Shown one piece after another: positions 23,663-36,216 of a DNA stretch of 64,000 nt. The stretch lies in the NCBI GenBank assembly GCA_033030425.1, contig JAUFSD010000021.1, forward strand, positions 558,001-622,000, written 5' to 3'. A model generated the notes under the pieces. It ran no database searches. It worked only from the letters and a program-made list of their open reading frames with translations, and was not told the DNA's origin. The translations under genes were made by a program, and so were the position numbers. Positions within the stretch are counted from its first letter, which is position 1; the number at the start of each line of letters is the position of its first letter. This DNA is from Verpa conica. Lineage: Eukaryota; Ascomycota; Pezizomycetes; Pezizales; Morchellaceae.

Positions 23663-24594
23663 TTTTTCCCTTGGGGGAAGTTGAAGGAGCTGGAGTGCAG
23701 GTTGTAAGTCGTGGGTTGTAGTGCTTGGCGCCAAGATAATCCTGTAGAGAGAGAGTATGTGCGGAGTGAAAGATGAGAAATTAAATGTAGTAGTTGCGCA
23801 TTAGATAGGTCTAGAGGATTAAAAGAGCACTCCATATTAGTATGAATTCCGTCCTTTGCGGAGCAGGTATTTCTAGTGACTGTAGTAGTAGTAGAGCTTC
23901 CCTTCCAACTGCCTATTAGTCTGTATGAATAGTTATTTGCCTTTAGTACGTTCAGCATATTTCACGATCCTAAATACCTCCCATATCCGAAGGGGTGGAG
24001 ACTGGGTGTGATTCTTTGGTTCTAACTCCCTGTTTGATGTAAAAGAAGTTTAATAGGGGTTATTATAGTAGAGAGATGAATGATTAGAGATACTCCCTCT
24101 GAAGCCCCTTGGTTCAAAAACTAGTCCACAATACACAATAAAACCAATAGCGTAGATAAAACCTGGATTATCCAGTGGCTGGACTGAAGTCAATGGAAAT
24201 GGGACTTGTATTGAGTGATATTCTGTAACCTCTTAAGTTGGGCTACCGCAACATGTAATATTCGGCCATACACCGCGGAGGGCTCTAAAAGAAATAAAGT
24301 GTGCCTATATAAAGAATATAAATGCAGATGCTCCAAATTAAGACTCTACTTATTGTATCTGCATGGATGGGTCTTGAGTAATTTCATCACCTCAGACTAC
24401 TACTAAATAATCGAAAATAAGCTTTAGCCCGATACATAGAATTATCAAAAAGTACAGTACAACATAAGCGCGTCGAATCCTTTTCTAAAATTCGACTAGA
24501 GCCACCAAAAAGAAATGAAGTTATCATCCCAAGTATAGTAGTATACAATTAGTTTTCCACTTAAAGAAGATATAGAAATAAAAGTTTAACTAAA
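23663..24594. other. Intergenic: SNU66 promoter side and SPT8 3' flank
   Basis: About 930 bp, A/T-rich towards SPT8. Open frames extending over the SNU66 start use no ATG. No element or RNA gene recognised. Confidence 0.4.
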
Positions 24595-26972
24595 TCAAGG
24601 TATCATTATAATCTCATACCCTAGCAGCACTTCTGTACTTGCACCTTCCCATCCTCTATTTCCGGCAGTTGAGATCATATACTGACAAGTTGTGTCGACA
24701 TCTATATCTATGTTAACACTACGGGGAAAAGAAAGTAATAAGACGAAAGTATATATGTGGTAAGGCTTACATATTGATGAGATGACACCTCCATGGTGCC
24801 CTGGGATGATCAAGAATGGCACAGTTGATTTTGTACCTTGATCACTTAGATCGTATAATCTTAGGTTATCGAATGACGCACTGTTCCTCGAGTACTTAGC
24901 TCATGATCATAATAGAAAGTAGAACCAAGAGAGGCAACTTACCAGATTAAATGTTTGCCATTAGGCATCGCAGATAAAGCAGATACCGGCCCGCTCCCTA
25001 AGGGAAATCTCATTGTCCTTACCGCCTCTCCAATGCCTTTATGAACGCTGAACTCTTCTACGGTCCCGTTTCGTCTACCCACATAGACAAAGTTACCATC
25101 CGTACTCCAACAGGCGTCCATGCACCAAGGCGGAACACCTTTTGACGGAGTGCTTGTTGCAACAGGAGTGTGTTGTCGGCGGTCCCAAATTCTGAATGTT
25201 CCGTCCATAGAAGATACCAGAAATACATTTTGGTCTGTCATTGAGGTAGGGGACGATGTTGCTGCTGTGGGAATATGGTTTGTAGATAAGGTATCGTGAT
25301 GATTTACACCATTGGTACCGGCTGAATTTACACCATGCTTTGTACCTGCTGTCCCACTCTCACTCATTGTGACATCTCCATCATCATCACCTCTTTGACT
25401 TCCACTTCCGTTTTGAGAGGGTCTTGAGTCACCATTAAGCCCAGACCCACTGGCAATAGCCTGGCTCATCTCATCCTCTTCGCCACCCCCCCCCATACCC
25501 ATATCATCATCATCATCTCCAAATAAACTTCCAAAACTCCTTGTACTCTCTGCTGGGCTTCCCGGTGCATCTTCATCCCCATCATCTTTATTGGCCCCAT
25601 TGACTCCATTAGATACCCCTCCTTCCCCCTTCCGCCCCCCTGATACTCCATTCATTAAGCTGTCTTTTTTGATTTCTTGCCAGTTGTCGATGTAGGGTCT
25701 AAAAGCAATGCTTGAAACTTGACCTGCATTAGAGAGAAAATCTCGCGATGTCTGCCCTGTGTTCAGATCCCAGTCATATACATTTCTATCCCAGCTCCCA
25801 GATAGAAGTGATCTCTCATCTGAGGAAAGCGTGAGTACACTAACTGCTGAGGTGTGTTTTCGAAGCGTAGTTATAATTTTTCCTTCGTCATGCCGTACTG
25901 ACTGAAGGTTTATACCACCGCTCTAAAAAGGCCAGGGGTAAGCACTATCAATGTGAGAAATCAGTGTAGTAAATACCTCTAAACCACTGAGCAGCCACAA
26001 ACTTTGGTTTTGGACTGCCAAGCTATATACAGGACTCAGCTTTAGATCATCCGTTGTTTCTGGTACATATAGGTGTTCGGATTTAACTTCACGAAGGTTA
26101 GTTCATAGTCCTATTTTATATTGAATAAAGTGGTAGACAAACCAATTGGCTCTTCATTCTCCCAGTAAGAGAGTAAAATACCGGCCTACCCAACCCCAAT
26201 ATCGTATCAGTCACTGCCCTGTATTTTCTACCTGCATTGTGTGATTTTCAGAAAAACTCACTCTGGTAACACTATCAACAAACGGATGTCGTTGGGCAAC
26301 TGTCAAGGGGACTCTCCCGTTGATACTACCGAACCAATCGAAACGCCTTATGTATCCGTCGCTCCCTCCCGTAAATATCCATCGCATGCAGGGTGTCGCA
26401 CAAAAGGCGTTTATGCTTGTAGACTGTGGAGCTGCGACATAAGGTACAATGTCATATGTAGAAGCTGTTCCTGCACCTTCCCTCAGTTTTGGACGTGGCC
26501 GGACATCTTTAGGTTCTTTTGAGCTTGATCGCGAGCGGTGGGTCTCTGCTGGTTGCTGGGGATCTGGTGAAGTAAGTTAAGATTTTTACTAGACGTGACA
26601 AGACCGAGGGTTTACCATCTCCATCAGCATCTCCATCGACTTCCTCGTCACCTTCATTCTGATCATCCCCATCCGGATCGGCATCAGCGTCCGCATCATC
26701 GTCATCGTCAGAATTATGGTCAGATTCGTCTTCATTTTCCTGGTCGTGATCTTCCATGGCTTCGTCCTGTTCATTGTCCGAAGAGCCGGCATTTGAAGCT
26801 AGAATTCGCCGCCGATTCAGCAGTTATTCTCTAGAGCTACCGAAGATGCATCTATGAGGTTCTGTAGTGTCCACAAAGCGGGGAGAAGGGTATACGGTGT
26901 TTAACGAGGAAGCTTTTAACTACCATTATCATTCGGGTTTCGTTCGTCATCAGAATCCATCTCGCCGCGCAT
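24595..26972 (-). CDS. SPT8: SAGA complex WD40 subunit Spt8
   Basis: Spt8 is the WD-repeat subunit of SAGA that helps deliver TBP to promoters; nuclear. Exons: 26972-26924, 26798-26616, 26563-26262, 26185-26143, 26086-25977, 25922-24943, 24880-24771, 24707-24595; all phases join, 629 residues (625 if the second ATG at 26960 is used). N-terminal about 80 residues are a very acidic tract (runs of Asp/Glu). Then RPRPKLREG and the family hallmark FTGGSDGYIRRFDWFGSING, followed by VAQRHPFVDSV. A Ser/Gly/Asn/Asp-rich insert with DDDDD lies between middle WD repeats. C-terminal repeats read FRIWDRR, FVYVGRRNGTVEEFSV, FLIIPGHHGGVIS and end STEVLLGYEIIMIP. A 43-nt exon encodes AGILLSYWENEEPI. It is divergent from the helicase gene that starts at 27795. 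Confidence 0.95.
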
Positions 26973-27794
26973 CTAATGCTCTCTCTTCCGCTCCACCTTG
27001 ATCGCGTAACTTTCTTGTTGTCTCCTTTCTTTCCCGAGTGCCAACTTCACCAGAAGTGGATACTAGAGAGACAAAAGTGTAGATCTTACGTAGGTGTGCA
27101 GGACCCTCCTGGAGATAGGTGTTTCATAAACAAAGTCAAACGAGTGGTGTGTGAACTTGTGAATACTTACCTACGGTATGTGGTATGCCCTCTAGATAAC
27201 GTGCCGGGTCTTAACCCATCCCCTTACCCTGACTGATCTCCCACTACCAATAATATGATAAGTACATGTCCTTGCGTTCTCGGCAAGCCATTTCCAAGGC
27301 GGCAGTTACCGGGAGCCGCATATCGACCCCACATCCTTTGATCCAACCTTACATCTTTAGTATGTACATACATGTAGCCCTAGGGTCTAGACTACATGTA
27401 TGGGTCTTGATAAAAGGTCTCTGTTGTTTATACGCATGTATCAGAAGCTAAGAGAAGGTGCTCCTCCCTAAATCCAGAGAAGAACATCCACCGCTGCAAG
27501 ATTTGAGCGTGTTGCATCTGTCAGTAGGGCACTGGATGCCTGAAAAAACGCCAAGGAACCCCACTTACTGTGCTGGGAGTCTGCTGTCGTTGGATGCCTG
27601 GAAAGCTACATGTATATACGCAATCATAAACCTCAAACCATCTATCTATCCATCCATCTCTTACACTCACATTGCCCCTCGTTCAAATACCCGGATTTAT
27701 TACGTCTATAACGAGCTTCTATATACACCAGCTATCGTCTTTCTCACCCTCATCTCTCTCTTCACCTTACTTTCCTAGGATAATATACAACGGC
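26973..27794. other. Bidirectional intergenic region between SPT8 and the Hrr1-type helicase
   Basis: 822 bp shared by two divergent genes. Pyrimidine-rich stretches (CATCTATCTATCC at about 27640, CTCATCTCTCTCTTC at about 27750) precede the helicase start. No TATA box close to either start and no embedded element. Confidence 0.4.
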
Positions 27795-30700
27795 ATGTCA
27801 ACCACCAGCAGTAGTAGCAAAGGGGGTGGAGCTGGAGGTGGAGATAGTCGAAGGAGACAGAAACAAGGAAACAGGGGCGTAAAGAATATAAAAGATCAAA
27901 CTAGAACCCCGAGGCAAGACAAACCAACAGAAATTCCTGGTCAAACTCCTAGTGGAGCACCTAACGAAATACTCAATAAAACCCTTGAAGAAGCTAAAGA
28001 TGAGGCAAAAGATAATACCTACAGAGGCCTTGTCACATCTCCAACAAGTGAGGGCTCTGGAAGTGGTGGCATAGGAGCGTCAGAAGTAGCACCCTACGAA
28101 GGAGACAACTGGGAAACGGCTTATACAGGTAAAATTCTCAAGCGAGGTAGAAGAAGGCAAGAAAACCACGATCTTCCACCGCTACAAATTGCAGGGCTAG
28201 TCGTCCCCTATAAGGATAAAATTGCAAGGGATAATGCAGCTGCCTTTAGCCAAGAGGAGTTCAATGCAGATATCGCTGAGAGAATACAGAGAGGAAGAGT
28301 GGGGGAAATACCCACTGGAATGACACAAGGCGTTCAGAGGAATAACCTTGTGGCCTAGTAATAATAGCCTTAATCTTAATTTTACTTCTGTGAATAATTC
28401 AATTGAATAACACTAATTAATATTTTCAGTTTCGAGAATCAGGGTACAGACAATTTCGAGGCAGCCTGGCGCAAACGCCCAGAAGTACCTACGACCGAAG
28501 AACTACTACGCGATGTTGTTAATCTCCCAACAAACCTCATCGACGGATCTTACGATAGTGTTGATGAATACCTCAAAACACATTATGAACTCCTAAGGGA
28601 AGATGCTTTTGCGGGCCTTAGAGATGCTGTTCTGCTTATGAAGGATAACCCAGAAACGTCTGACACACATGATGTTTCTGTTTATGAGAATGTGAGTATA
28701 TCTACAAAGCAACCTTATATCAATTTAGATATTGAGAGAAAAATTCACTTTCTAGGTTCGTGTGCTTGGCCTAACCTTTTCGAAAATGGGTGTCGCTTCC
28801 AAAGTATCGTTCTCCACACACCGTGCAGGAAAGAAGATCCCTTGGAAACACTCAAAACGGCTTATACCTGGTACACTTGTATGCCTCTCGGATGACAATT
28901 TCCGAACAGTGAAAGTGGCCACTGTTGCGGCTAGACCTATGTGTGGATTAGAGATTAATCCCCCTGAGGTTGACCTTTTGTTCCATGAGACTGAACTTGA
29001 GATTGATACCGAAAAAGTTTTTCTTATGATTGAATCACGCAATGGCTATTATGAAGCTTACAAGTGGACTCTCAGGGCATTGCAGAGAATGACTGAGGAG
29101 ACGTGAGTTCATACCGCGTTTCAAAGAAAACCAAATTATACCTTACTGATCTGTTGTAGTTTCCCCTTACATGAACATATCTGTTTCCTCGATCAAAATG
29201 TTCCGCCACCAGACTATGTCAAACAAAAACCCTTCCTCAACCTTTCCCCTATATTTCCAGACATACCGGACAAAGAGGCCCTCGAAGATGTCGATATAAT
29301 AAATGCATGGCCACAAGATGTTCGCACCACCATGGACCACACGCAGATGACGGCTTTAAAGTCCATTCTGACAAGACGTGTCTCGATTGTTCAAGGTCCC
29401 CCAGGAACAGGGAAAACATTCGTCAGTGTCCAGGCGCTAAAGATCTTACTACATAATATGGATACGGGTGACCCACCTATTATTGTGGCTTGCCAAACAA
29501 ACCATGCGTTAGGTAATTCCCCGGACCCTTTATTTTTCTAGCCCATTTCAATTCCCGTTCTAATAATACAATATAGATCAACTACTCAACCATATCCTGA
29601 AATTCGAGGATGAAATTGTACGCATGGGAGGCCGCACCCAAGATAAAGATAAGATCAAAGACCATACGATATTTGAACTGAGAAAGAAAGGGAACGTTAA
29701 AATCCAGGGCTCTCAATACGGTTATGCATCTGCAAACTTGAAAAAGATTAAGGAAAGGATGATGAAACTTTTCGAATCTCTCAAACTAGAGGTTCTAACA
29801 CCAGATGACTTCTATGATCATGGCCTCATCAATGCAGTACAAGCGAAAAGCTTTACCGAGCGTTCGGCAGGTTGGATAATAGTCGAAGAAAACGACATTC
29901 CTGGAGGAATCATGGGTCAATGGCTAGGGGAATTCTTCCGCGAAATCCAAATCCAGGACCCTGTTGATGGGGAATACGAAGAGGGCGATATCGAAGAAGA
30001 GAAGCGAAAAGAAATCGAACAAGATTTTCTGCTTTCAGGCTCAGGGACAACCGGCGATCCAATAGATGATAGGCTCAAGGGTGACTGGTTCCCTATGGGT
30101 CGCCAATACACTGTCGATAAGCCGGTCGGTGTCACTATGGCGGAAATTCAGCAGGCAAGACGTGTGGGTAATGTCTGGGATCTTGAAGGTTATATGAGGG
30201 CGGCCTTATACCACCAACTCAGAAAGGAGTTAATAGATAAGGTCTGGAATGAAGTCAAACGCCTCAACCTGGACTACCAAAGATATTGTCAAATACTTAA
30301 AATATCGAAGCTGGAAAAGGATGCACATATCATCTCTACCTCGAAACTGATCGGGATGACAACAACAGGGTTGGGAAAATACAGAAGCATCATTGCAGCT
30401 GTGAACCCAAAAGTAGTGTTAATTGAAGAAGCAGCAGAGGCCTTGGAGGGACCTGTTGTGATCGCGTGCATGCCAAGTGTCGAGCATTTGATCCTTGTAG
30501 GAGACCATAAGCAACTTAGGGGTCACTGTTCCGATAGTAATCTTTCTGATGAACCATACTATCTGGATATCTCAATGTTTGAACGTTTGGTAACCAATGA
30601 GTTACCGTTCGAGACATTGAAAACACAGAGACGTAAGTTCTACTACTGAAGACGATGAAAAATTATTAATAGAGAATAACAGGTATGAGACCGGAGATCC

Positions 30701-32808
30701 GTGAGATCCTCAAACCAATCTGTAAGTCAAATACCGCATTAATCTTTTTAGAATTGCTAACTAGCGTGCAGACGAAGATACGCTTGTGGACCATGAGAGT
30801 GTTCTAGGCCGAGAGCCAATTTCAGGAATGGGTGATATAAGTGTATGTCTTCCAACCTCTTCAAATATCCCCCTAGTACTTACTTTATATCTAGGTCTAT
30901 TGGTACACACATTTTTATCCAGAAAGTACCGATGATGTTCACTCACGCCTGAACATCAATGAAGCTCAAATGATAGTCAACTTTGCAGACTATCTCATAT
31001 TGAATGGAATGAAACCTGAAAAAATAACTGTTCTAACCTTTTACGCTGGGCAGAGATCTGAGATTCTCAGGCTTATGAAAAAGAACGCCAATATTGCTAA
31101 CGCTGATATCAAGGTAAAAACAGTGGATAGCTACCAAGGAGAGGAGAACGAAGTTATCTTGTTGAGTTTAGTTAGGAGTAATAATTTTAACCAAATTGGA
31201 TTCTTAGAGGTATTGAACGCTTTTCTGATAGTAGCTAGAAGCTAGAGAAGTAGCTAATTAGTGTTAGATCGCAAATCGTGTTTGTGTTGCTTTATCACGT
31301 GCTCGAAGAGGCTTCTATATCTTTGGAAATGCCACAGTTATTACTCAAGCAAGTAAATTATGGTGGGAAGTCGGAAATATTCTCAATGAGCCACCATCTA
31401 GGATTGGAATCTCTCTCCCCTTGACATGCCAGAAACATAAAGTTAGGATAACGATCGAGGGTCTGTTCTTATCCTTCTTTTCTCTCATCAGCTTCCACCT
31501 CATTATAGCATTTATAGGGCTAATAAGTCGCGGTACATAGATTCCATGGACTGGATTGATATTAATGGAGGCTGTCGCAAATGGTGCAAGGAAATTCTAC
31601 CATGTAGCCATAACTGCATATTGAGATGTCATCCGTGAGTTTAATATTACATACTTACGTAAATAACGTAGTCTTGCTAACAGGATATTAGTTTTGGGCA
31701 TGATGATATACGGTGCACGTTCCCATGTAATAAAATACTTTCTTGCACTCACCAGTGTAGCTATCAGTGTTGGCAAGACTGTGTCTGTCAAAAATGCGGC
31801 AATAAACCAGAAAACAAACTCCCTTCAAACCCAGGACATAGCAACAACCAAGTTCACAGCACTGACCCACCTCTTCTACCTACTGCTATTACCGAAAACC
31901 AAAGATTCAATTCGCGCCCCGAGAATGTCAATAGGCCACAAACTGCCACACCAAAACTTGTCGAAATCGATGAATGGGAAGCAGCGTTACCGGTAAACCA
32001 GCGACAAATAGTTGCAAGAGATAGGGAGGAATTCCCAGAGATAGCTGAGGGTCAGGTTGTGCCTTTCAATAGTTATAACAATAGCAATCGTTCTCATACC
32101 CGGAATGATTATCGACAAGAAGATTATCACCAGGGCAACCACCCTCGAGGTGATTACTCTCAGAACAATTACTCCCAGAGTGATTATCACAACCTCCCTC
32201 AGAACAACCGTCCTCAAGACAATTACCAGCAGGACAGTCGTCTTCATGGAAATAATCTACAGAACAATCACCAAGGAAACCGCCCCCAGAACAGCCACCT
32301 CTCAAACAACTACCCCTCGAACTACTCCCAGAATAGTTATACTCAGACTCAGAGCAACAATCGCCAGAATAACTATAGTGAGACTGATCATTATAACGGA
32401 AACAACCCAAATACCAACCTTAGCGGTCCTAACATGCCAGTTCGTGAAGGGGGGGGTTATGGTACCCCTCGGCGGCAGCTTAAAGAGCAGTGGCCGGGTG
32501 AAGATGAAAATAGGCAGGTCATTGATGATAGGGGAAGTGGGAGGGGAAGGGGGTATAACCACTGGGATAACAGAAGAGGAGGCCACCCGACACAGGACCG
32601 TAGACGCCCCGAGGAATGGCCAGTTGTTGGAGGAGGAAACACAAACAATGTTCCCAGGGGTCATGATTCAATACAAAGAGGTGCAAACAACACGTGGGGC
32701 AGGAATAATGGACCTCCTAGGGGTGGTGGGCCGCTGCGTGGGGGCAGGGGGCAGGACCCATGGGGGGGCAGGGGAAGGGGCTTTGCCCCCTATACTGCTT
32801 ACCGCTAG
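27795..32808 (+). CDS. NFX1-type zinc-finger helicase (ZNFX1 / fission-yeast Hrr1 family)
   Basis: SF1 Upf1-like RNA helicase family; the fission-yeast member Hrr1 works with RNA-dependent RNA polymerase in RNAi heterochromatin. Exons: 27795-28357, 28430-28691, 28756-29102, 29160-29512, 29577-30632, 30683-30721, 30772-30842, 30895-31209, 31268-31460, 31541-31634, 31692-32808 (1469 residues, all phases consistent). First 190 residues are disordered, Gly/Ser/Arg-rich; then LPTNLIDGSYDSVDEYL, typical of the family. Walker A GPPGTGKT near residue 470, motif II IEEAAE near 790, GDHKQLRG, QRRMRPEIR, DSYQGEENEVILLSLVRSN near 977 and VALSRARRGFYIFG near 1010. Only about two NFX1-type Cys/His fingers follow (1070-1130). 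The last about 250 residues are Asn/Gln/Asp/Tyr-rich and end in RGG/GRG repeats. The intron before 31541 is less certain. Confidence 0.9.
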
Positions 32809-33372
32809 TTTATTAGTTATAGTGAGGGTAGCTTTTCAGATGACTTTTATTTTAGATTTGTAGTAATTTAGGAAGTACTACGGCTCAGGGAATACGATTA
32901 GTCTTGCTGGTGTGTTGTGTTTTAAATATCATATGTACTGATTAGCGCTTATGGAATATTTAAGTTAGTTTTTACTTTGTAGGGGATATTTCTTTAGCTC
33001 TAGTCTTTGGAGTCAATGATAAGGGGTCATGTTTAGTAATTCCCGGGACGATACTACTTCATAGCACATAGACTTTTCTTCCTCTTGCTTATCTATTTTT
33101 TTTCTCCTGGTTCATATGTTTAGACTTTGAGAGCTGAAGTAAATTATCACATAATTATCTGTTTATTTCTTGTTAGAATTACTATTTTATAGACAAGAAA
33201 GATACGGTCTCATTAGGATATGAGAATCTCATGGCATGCCACTACAATAAAGATTTTAGGCCCATAATAAACTTGTTTCTTATATTAAGACATCATCCTT
33301 GCTATAGTCATATAGTATCACTCGCATATTACATCTACTGCATAAGGGGCCCACAGTCTATGGCCCACCACA
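32809..33372. other. Convergent 3' flanks of the helicase gene and VMS1
   Basis: A/T-rich 564 bp between two gene ends. It presumably holds both 3' UTRs. No element recognised. Confidence 0.45.
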
Positions 33373-35300
33373 TCACCTCCCCCCTCCCCCACTCGCAAGT
33401 CTCTTAATCCTCTCCTCGGCAGCCCTTGCTCTCCTCTCCCTCTCTAACCTCAGTCTTGCCTCTGGCGTTAGCCCTCGTTCCTCCTCCTCCCGTCTCCCCA
33501 TTTGCATTTGTACAGTCGCACCTAAACTCTTTCCTCCCCGTCCTGCCTGCCTCTTACTCTCTACAGCATTTGCCACTCCTTCTTCTTTTAGTCTTGCTAC
33601 TTCCTTCTCGCGCCGCTGCTTCTCGTCTTTTTCACTTTCAGTCTTTTCCCGCTTCTCACGCTCGTCGGCTTGAGCTTTTGTTAATGCTGCCGGGACCTTT
33701 GCTGCGTTCCAGTCCCAAACAACTTCGCCAAGTTCGTGACGAGCAACGCGGAATGCATCGCGTGTTGCACGGTCGCCTGCGAGCTCGAAGGGGGTACGGG
33801 GTTGGTCGGGGGTTATGATTGTTGGGTTTGAGTGAGCTTTTGTTAGGAGTGCTAGTACAACTGCAGCCGAAGACGAGGACGCGGCGAGATGAAGAGGGGT
33901 AGGTGTGTGGTGATTTACAGGGGTAAATATAAAGTCGGGGGAGAGTGTGTTGGAAGTTAGGTAAGATAGTACTGCGGGGGCCTTTGAGCGGCGGATAAGG
34001 GCGCTAAGTTGGGTGCTATGGAGGAGAGCCGATTCTTCTTCTTTTGTCAATTTTTGGGGCGCGGGTTTCGTTTGTTTAGGTACATTTTCGGGTGTGATGG
34101 TGGCGGAGTGGTTGGAGAGGGTAAAGGCGGTGATGTGAGAAATTTTCATACGTGTGAGCTCGACGAAACAACGCATAAGCTCGGATTGGGTCGCACGTCG
34201 AGTGCTGAATGGGAATCCGCGAATTCGGGGGTCATTGCTCTTCATTGGCGCGCCTTCTCCAAATAACGTTCGACGGTTTGCAGTGCCGGTGGCACGTACA
34301 AACAATAGGTCTGCGGTATCAAGCCACCCCTTCCACCCCGCGAGTAGCTCGCGGATGTCGGCTGTCAGTGCGACTTCATTGTATCTTCTCAAAGAGCTAC
34401 CGGCAGAGTGAGCTGCACCTTTTGCAGCGTCGTTTGAAGACTGCGCGCCACCTTGCTTCCGGCGTGTTGTATAACGGTGGAAAGTCTTGTGCGCGATGAC
34501 GGAGGCGGTGCGTTCGTTTCCTGTCTTTGAGGCTTTAGGAGAGAGGGAGACAATCATTGCTGCAAAGTGACCGCCGCCAATCATACACAGGAGGATATGC
34601 GGTTCTTTTCCTTTTGGCTGCGCTGAGAGCTGTTTCGCGTGGAGGGCGGATAGGTATGATGCTGTTGACTGTTCGGTATTTGTGAAGAGAGCACGGTAGA
34701 CCCCAAGAGATGTTGAAGGTGAGAGGAGAGGAGATGAAAACCATATTACCGGGGCCCTTCCTGCGCCTTGCTTTCCACTGGCAACCTGTAGTGGCTCCTC
34801 CTCTGGGTCTGCAAGGACCGCATTCCTTTTTAGCAGCACTGCGAGAGGATCTACAGCTTCTCCCCCATTGGATTCACCTGAGGAGCTGTTAGAGCCGGAT
34901 ATACTCTCGTTTAGTCCCTCTAACATGTCTTCAAATTCGCCCTCGGTGACTGTGGGTTGCGCACGGATCTTGCGTTTCAAGTTGAAGCGGTGGACGTCGG
35001 AACGGGCATGAGCGCGTTGGTCTGCGACAGTTTTGTTTGTAGCTTTGCAGAGAGCGCAGGAAGTTGAGGAAGCTGAGGGCTCTGCATCTGGAAGGATTGG
35101 TGAAGCATACCCTTCTGGTTCTTGTGGCGGTGGTGGTGGTGGTGGTTGCGCAGGCTGGCCTACTCGGGGGATGAGGGTTGGGAGAAGGGTACTGGGGATG
35201 TCGTAGACTTTTATGTAGGATATTAGAAGATGGAAGCTGGAGGGAGGTAGAGGGACGAACCATATATAGTACGCTTAAAGAAGTCTTCTTCTTGGACCAT
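33373..35300 (-). CDS. VMS1: Vms1/ANKZF1 peptidyl-tRNA hydrolase of ribosome quality control
   Basis: Releases nascent chains from tRNA on stalled 60S subunits and binds Cdc48; cytosol and mitochondria. Two exons: 35300-35261 and 35207-33373 (intron 53 bp), 624 residues. The short first exon gives MVQEEDFFKRTIYVYDIPS, matching the family start. A zinc finger CALC...RAHARSDVHRFNLKRK spans about 63-88. The release-factor-like VLRF1 domain includes GGGHFAAM near 225 and HKTFHRYTTRRKQGGAQS near 255, with the Gln of the KQGG.QS loop present. Ankyrin-type TPLHLAAS lies near 450. A long Lys/Glu/Arg coiled coil and a C-terminal VIM-like Cdc48-binding motif RERRARAAEER close the protein. Convergent with the helicase and divergent from the BAR-SH3 gene. 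Confidence 0.95.
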
Positions 35301-36216
35301 GGCGGGTTACTTAGAGGAGTTGAGGTAAACGTAGCGATGGCGGGGCTGGTGGGGCAAGGAGAGGTGAGGAGGTGAGGTTACTGCTGGAGGGTTGCTAGAG
35401 CCAAGCCGGATGAGAGGTGCACTTTATAGAGGACAACACTTAAGTGAGCTATTAGGGGATTTTTTTTACCTGCTACCTGGCTTCTCGAGATAGTGTTGTT
35501 ATATCTGTGATAGTAGTTGTATTTGTATGTACTACAGATGTATACGATGGGTCCCGCCTCCATCAGGCACCCCACCAATAATACAAAGCCCATAGCCAAG
35601 CTTTCCCCAGCTGAGTCACGACGATACTGTAATGTCAGTAGTATGGCAGGGTGCTTTAAATCTTAGATGAAGCATTTAGAGGACCCCACAATACTAGGAT
35701 GGGAAGTCCCCATATTAATTTCTACTATACCGTGAAATAGTAGAGGTTAGAGGTTCAATTGAGCATGACAATTAAACCCCAGAATCAGCTACCCCTACAT
35801 TAAAATACCAGTAAGCACAAGCACACCCGTGGTAATTATCTACCGGGCCTCTCCCCCTCGCACACCTTGCCCCGTCTGTAATATTCTATAACATATCAGG
35901 GGATTTTCATGCACTGCCCAGATGAGGTCAAGGCAAAGTCAATGAAAAGGGAAACTTGGACTAGACTGCAGCTGCCCTGTCTTAGGAAAACGACGAGGCT
36001 GAGGCTCCTACCCTAACAACCAGGGTGTTTCTCCCACACCACCACCACCACCACCACCACCACCACCACCACCACATACCTCATACATATGTAGACACAA
36101 CCCCACGATCTATCCATTGATATCTCCCCCCCTCCCCCCCCCAAAAAACCAGTATCTATTGCCCGAATTAAAGACACGTTCGATCGATACGTCAAACACA
36201 TAGGGCATGAACAGAA
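35301..36216. other. Divergent intergenic region with a (CCA)n microsatellite
   Basis: 916 bp between VMS1 and the BAR-SH3 gene. A (CCA/ACC)n run of about 12 units lies at 36037-36074, followed by a CCCCCCCTCCCCCCCCC-type tract at about 36125-36142. These are probably in the 5' region of the BAR-SH3 transcript. No other feature. Confidence 0.5.

Noticed and set aside
23663..23734. Longer N-terminus of SNU66 (24 extra codons)
   Set aside because: It begins with TTG, not ATG, and the family N-terminus starts at the ATG at 23662.
31694..32863. Thr/Ile-rich plus-strand frame and minus-strand frames over the helicase tail
   Set aside because: Shadows of the repetitive Asn/Gln codons of the real frame, which is continuous from 31692 to 32808.
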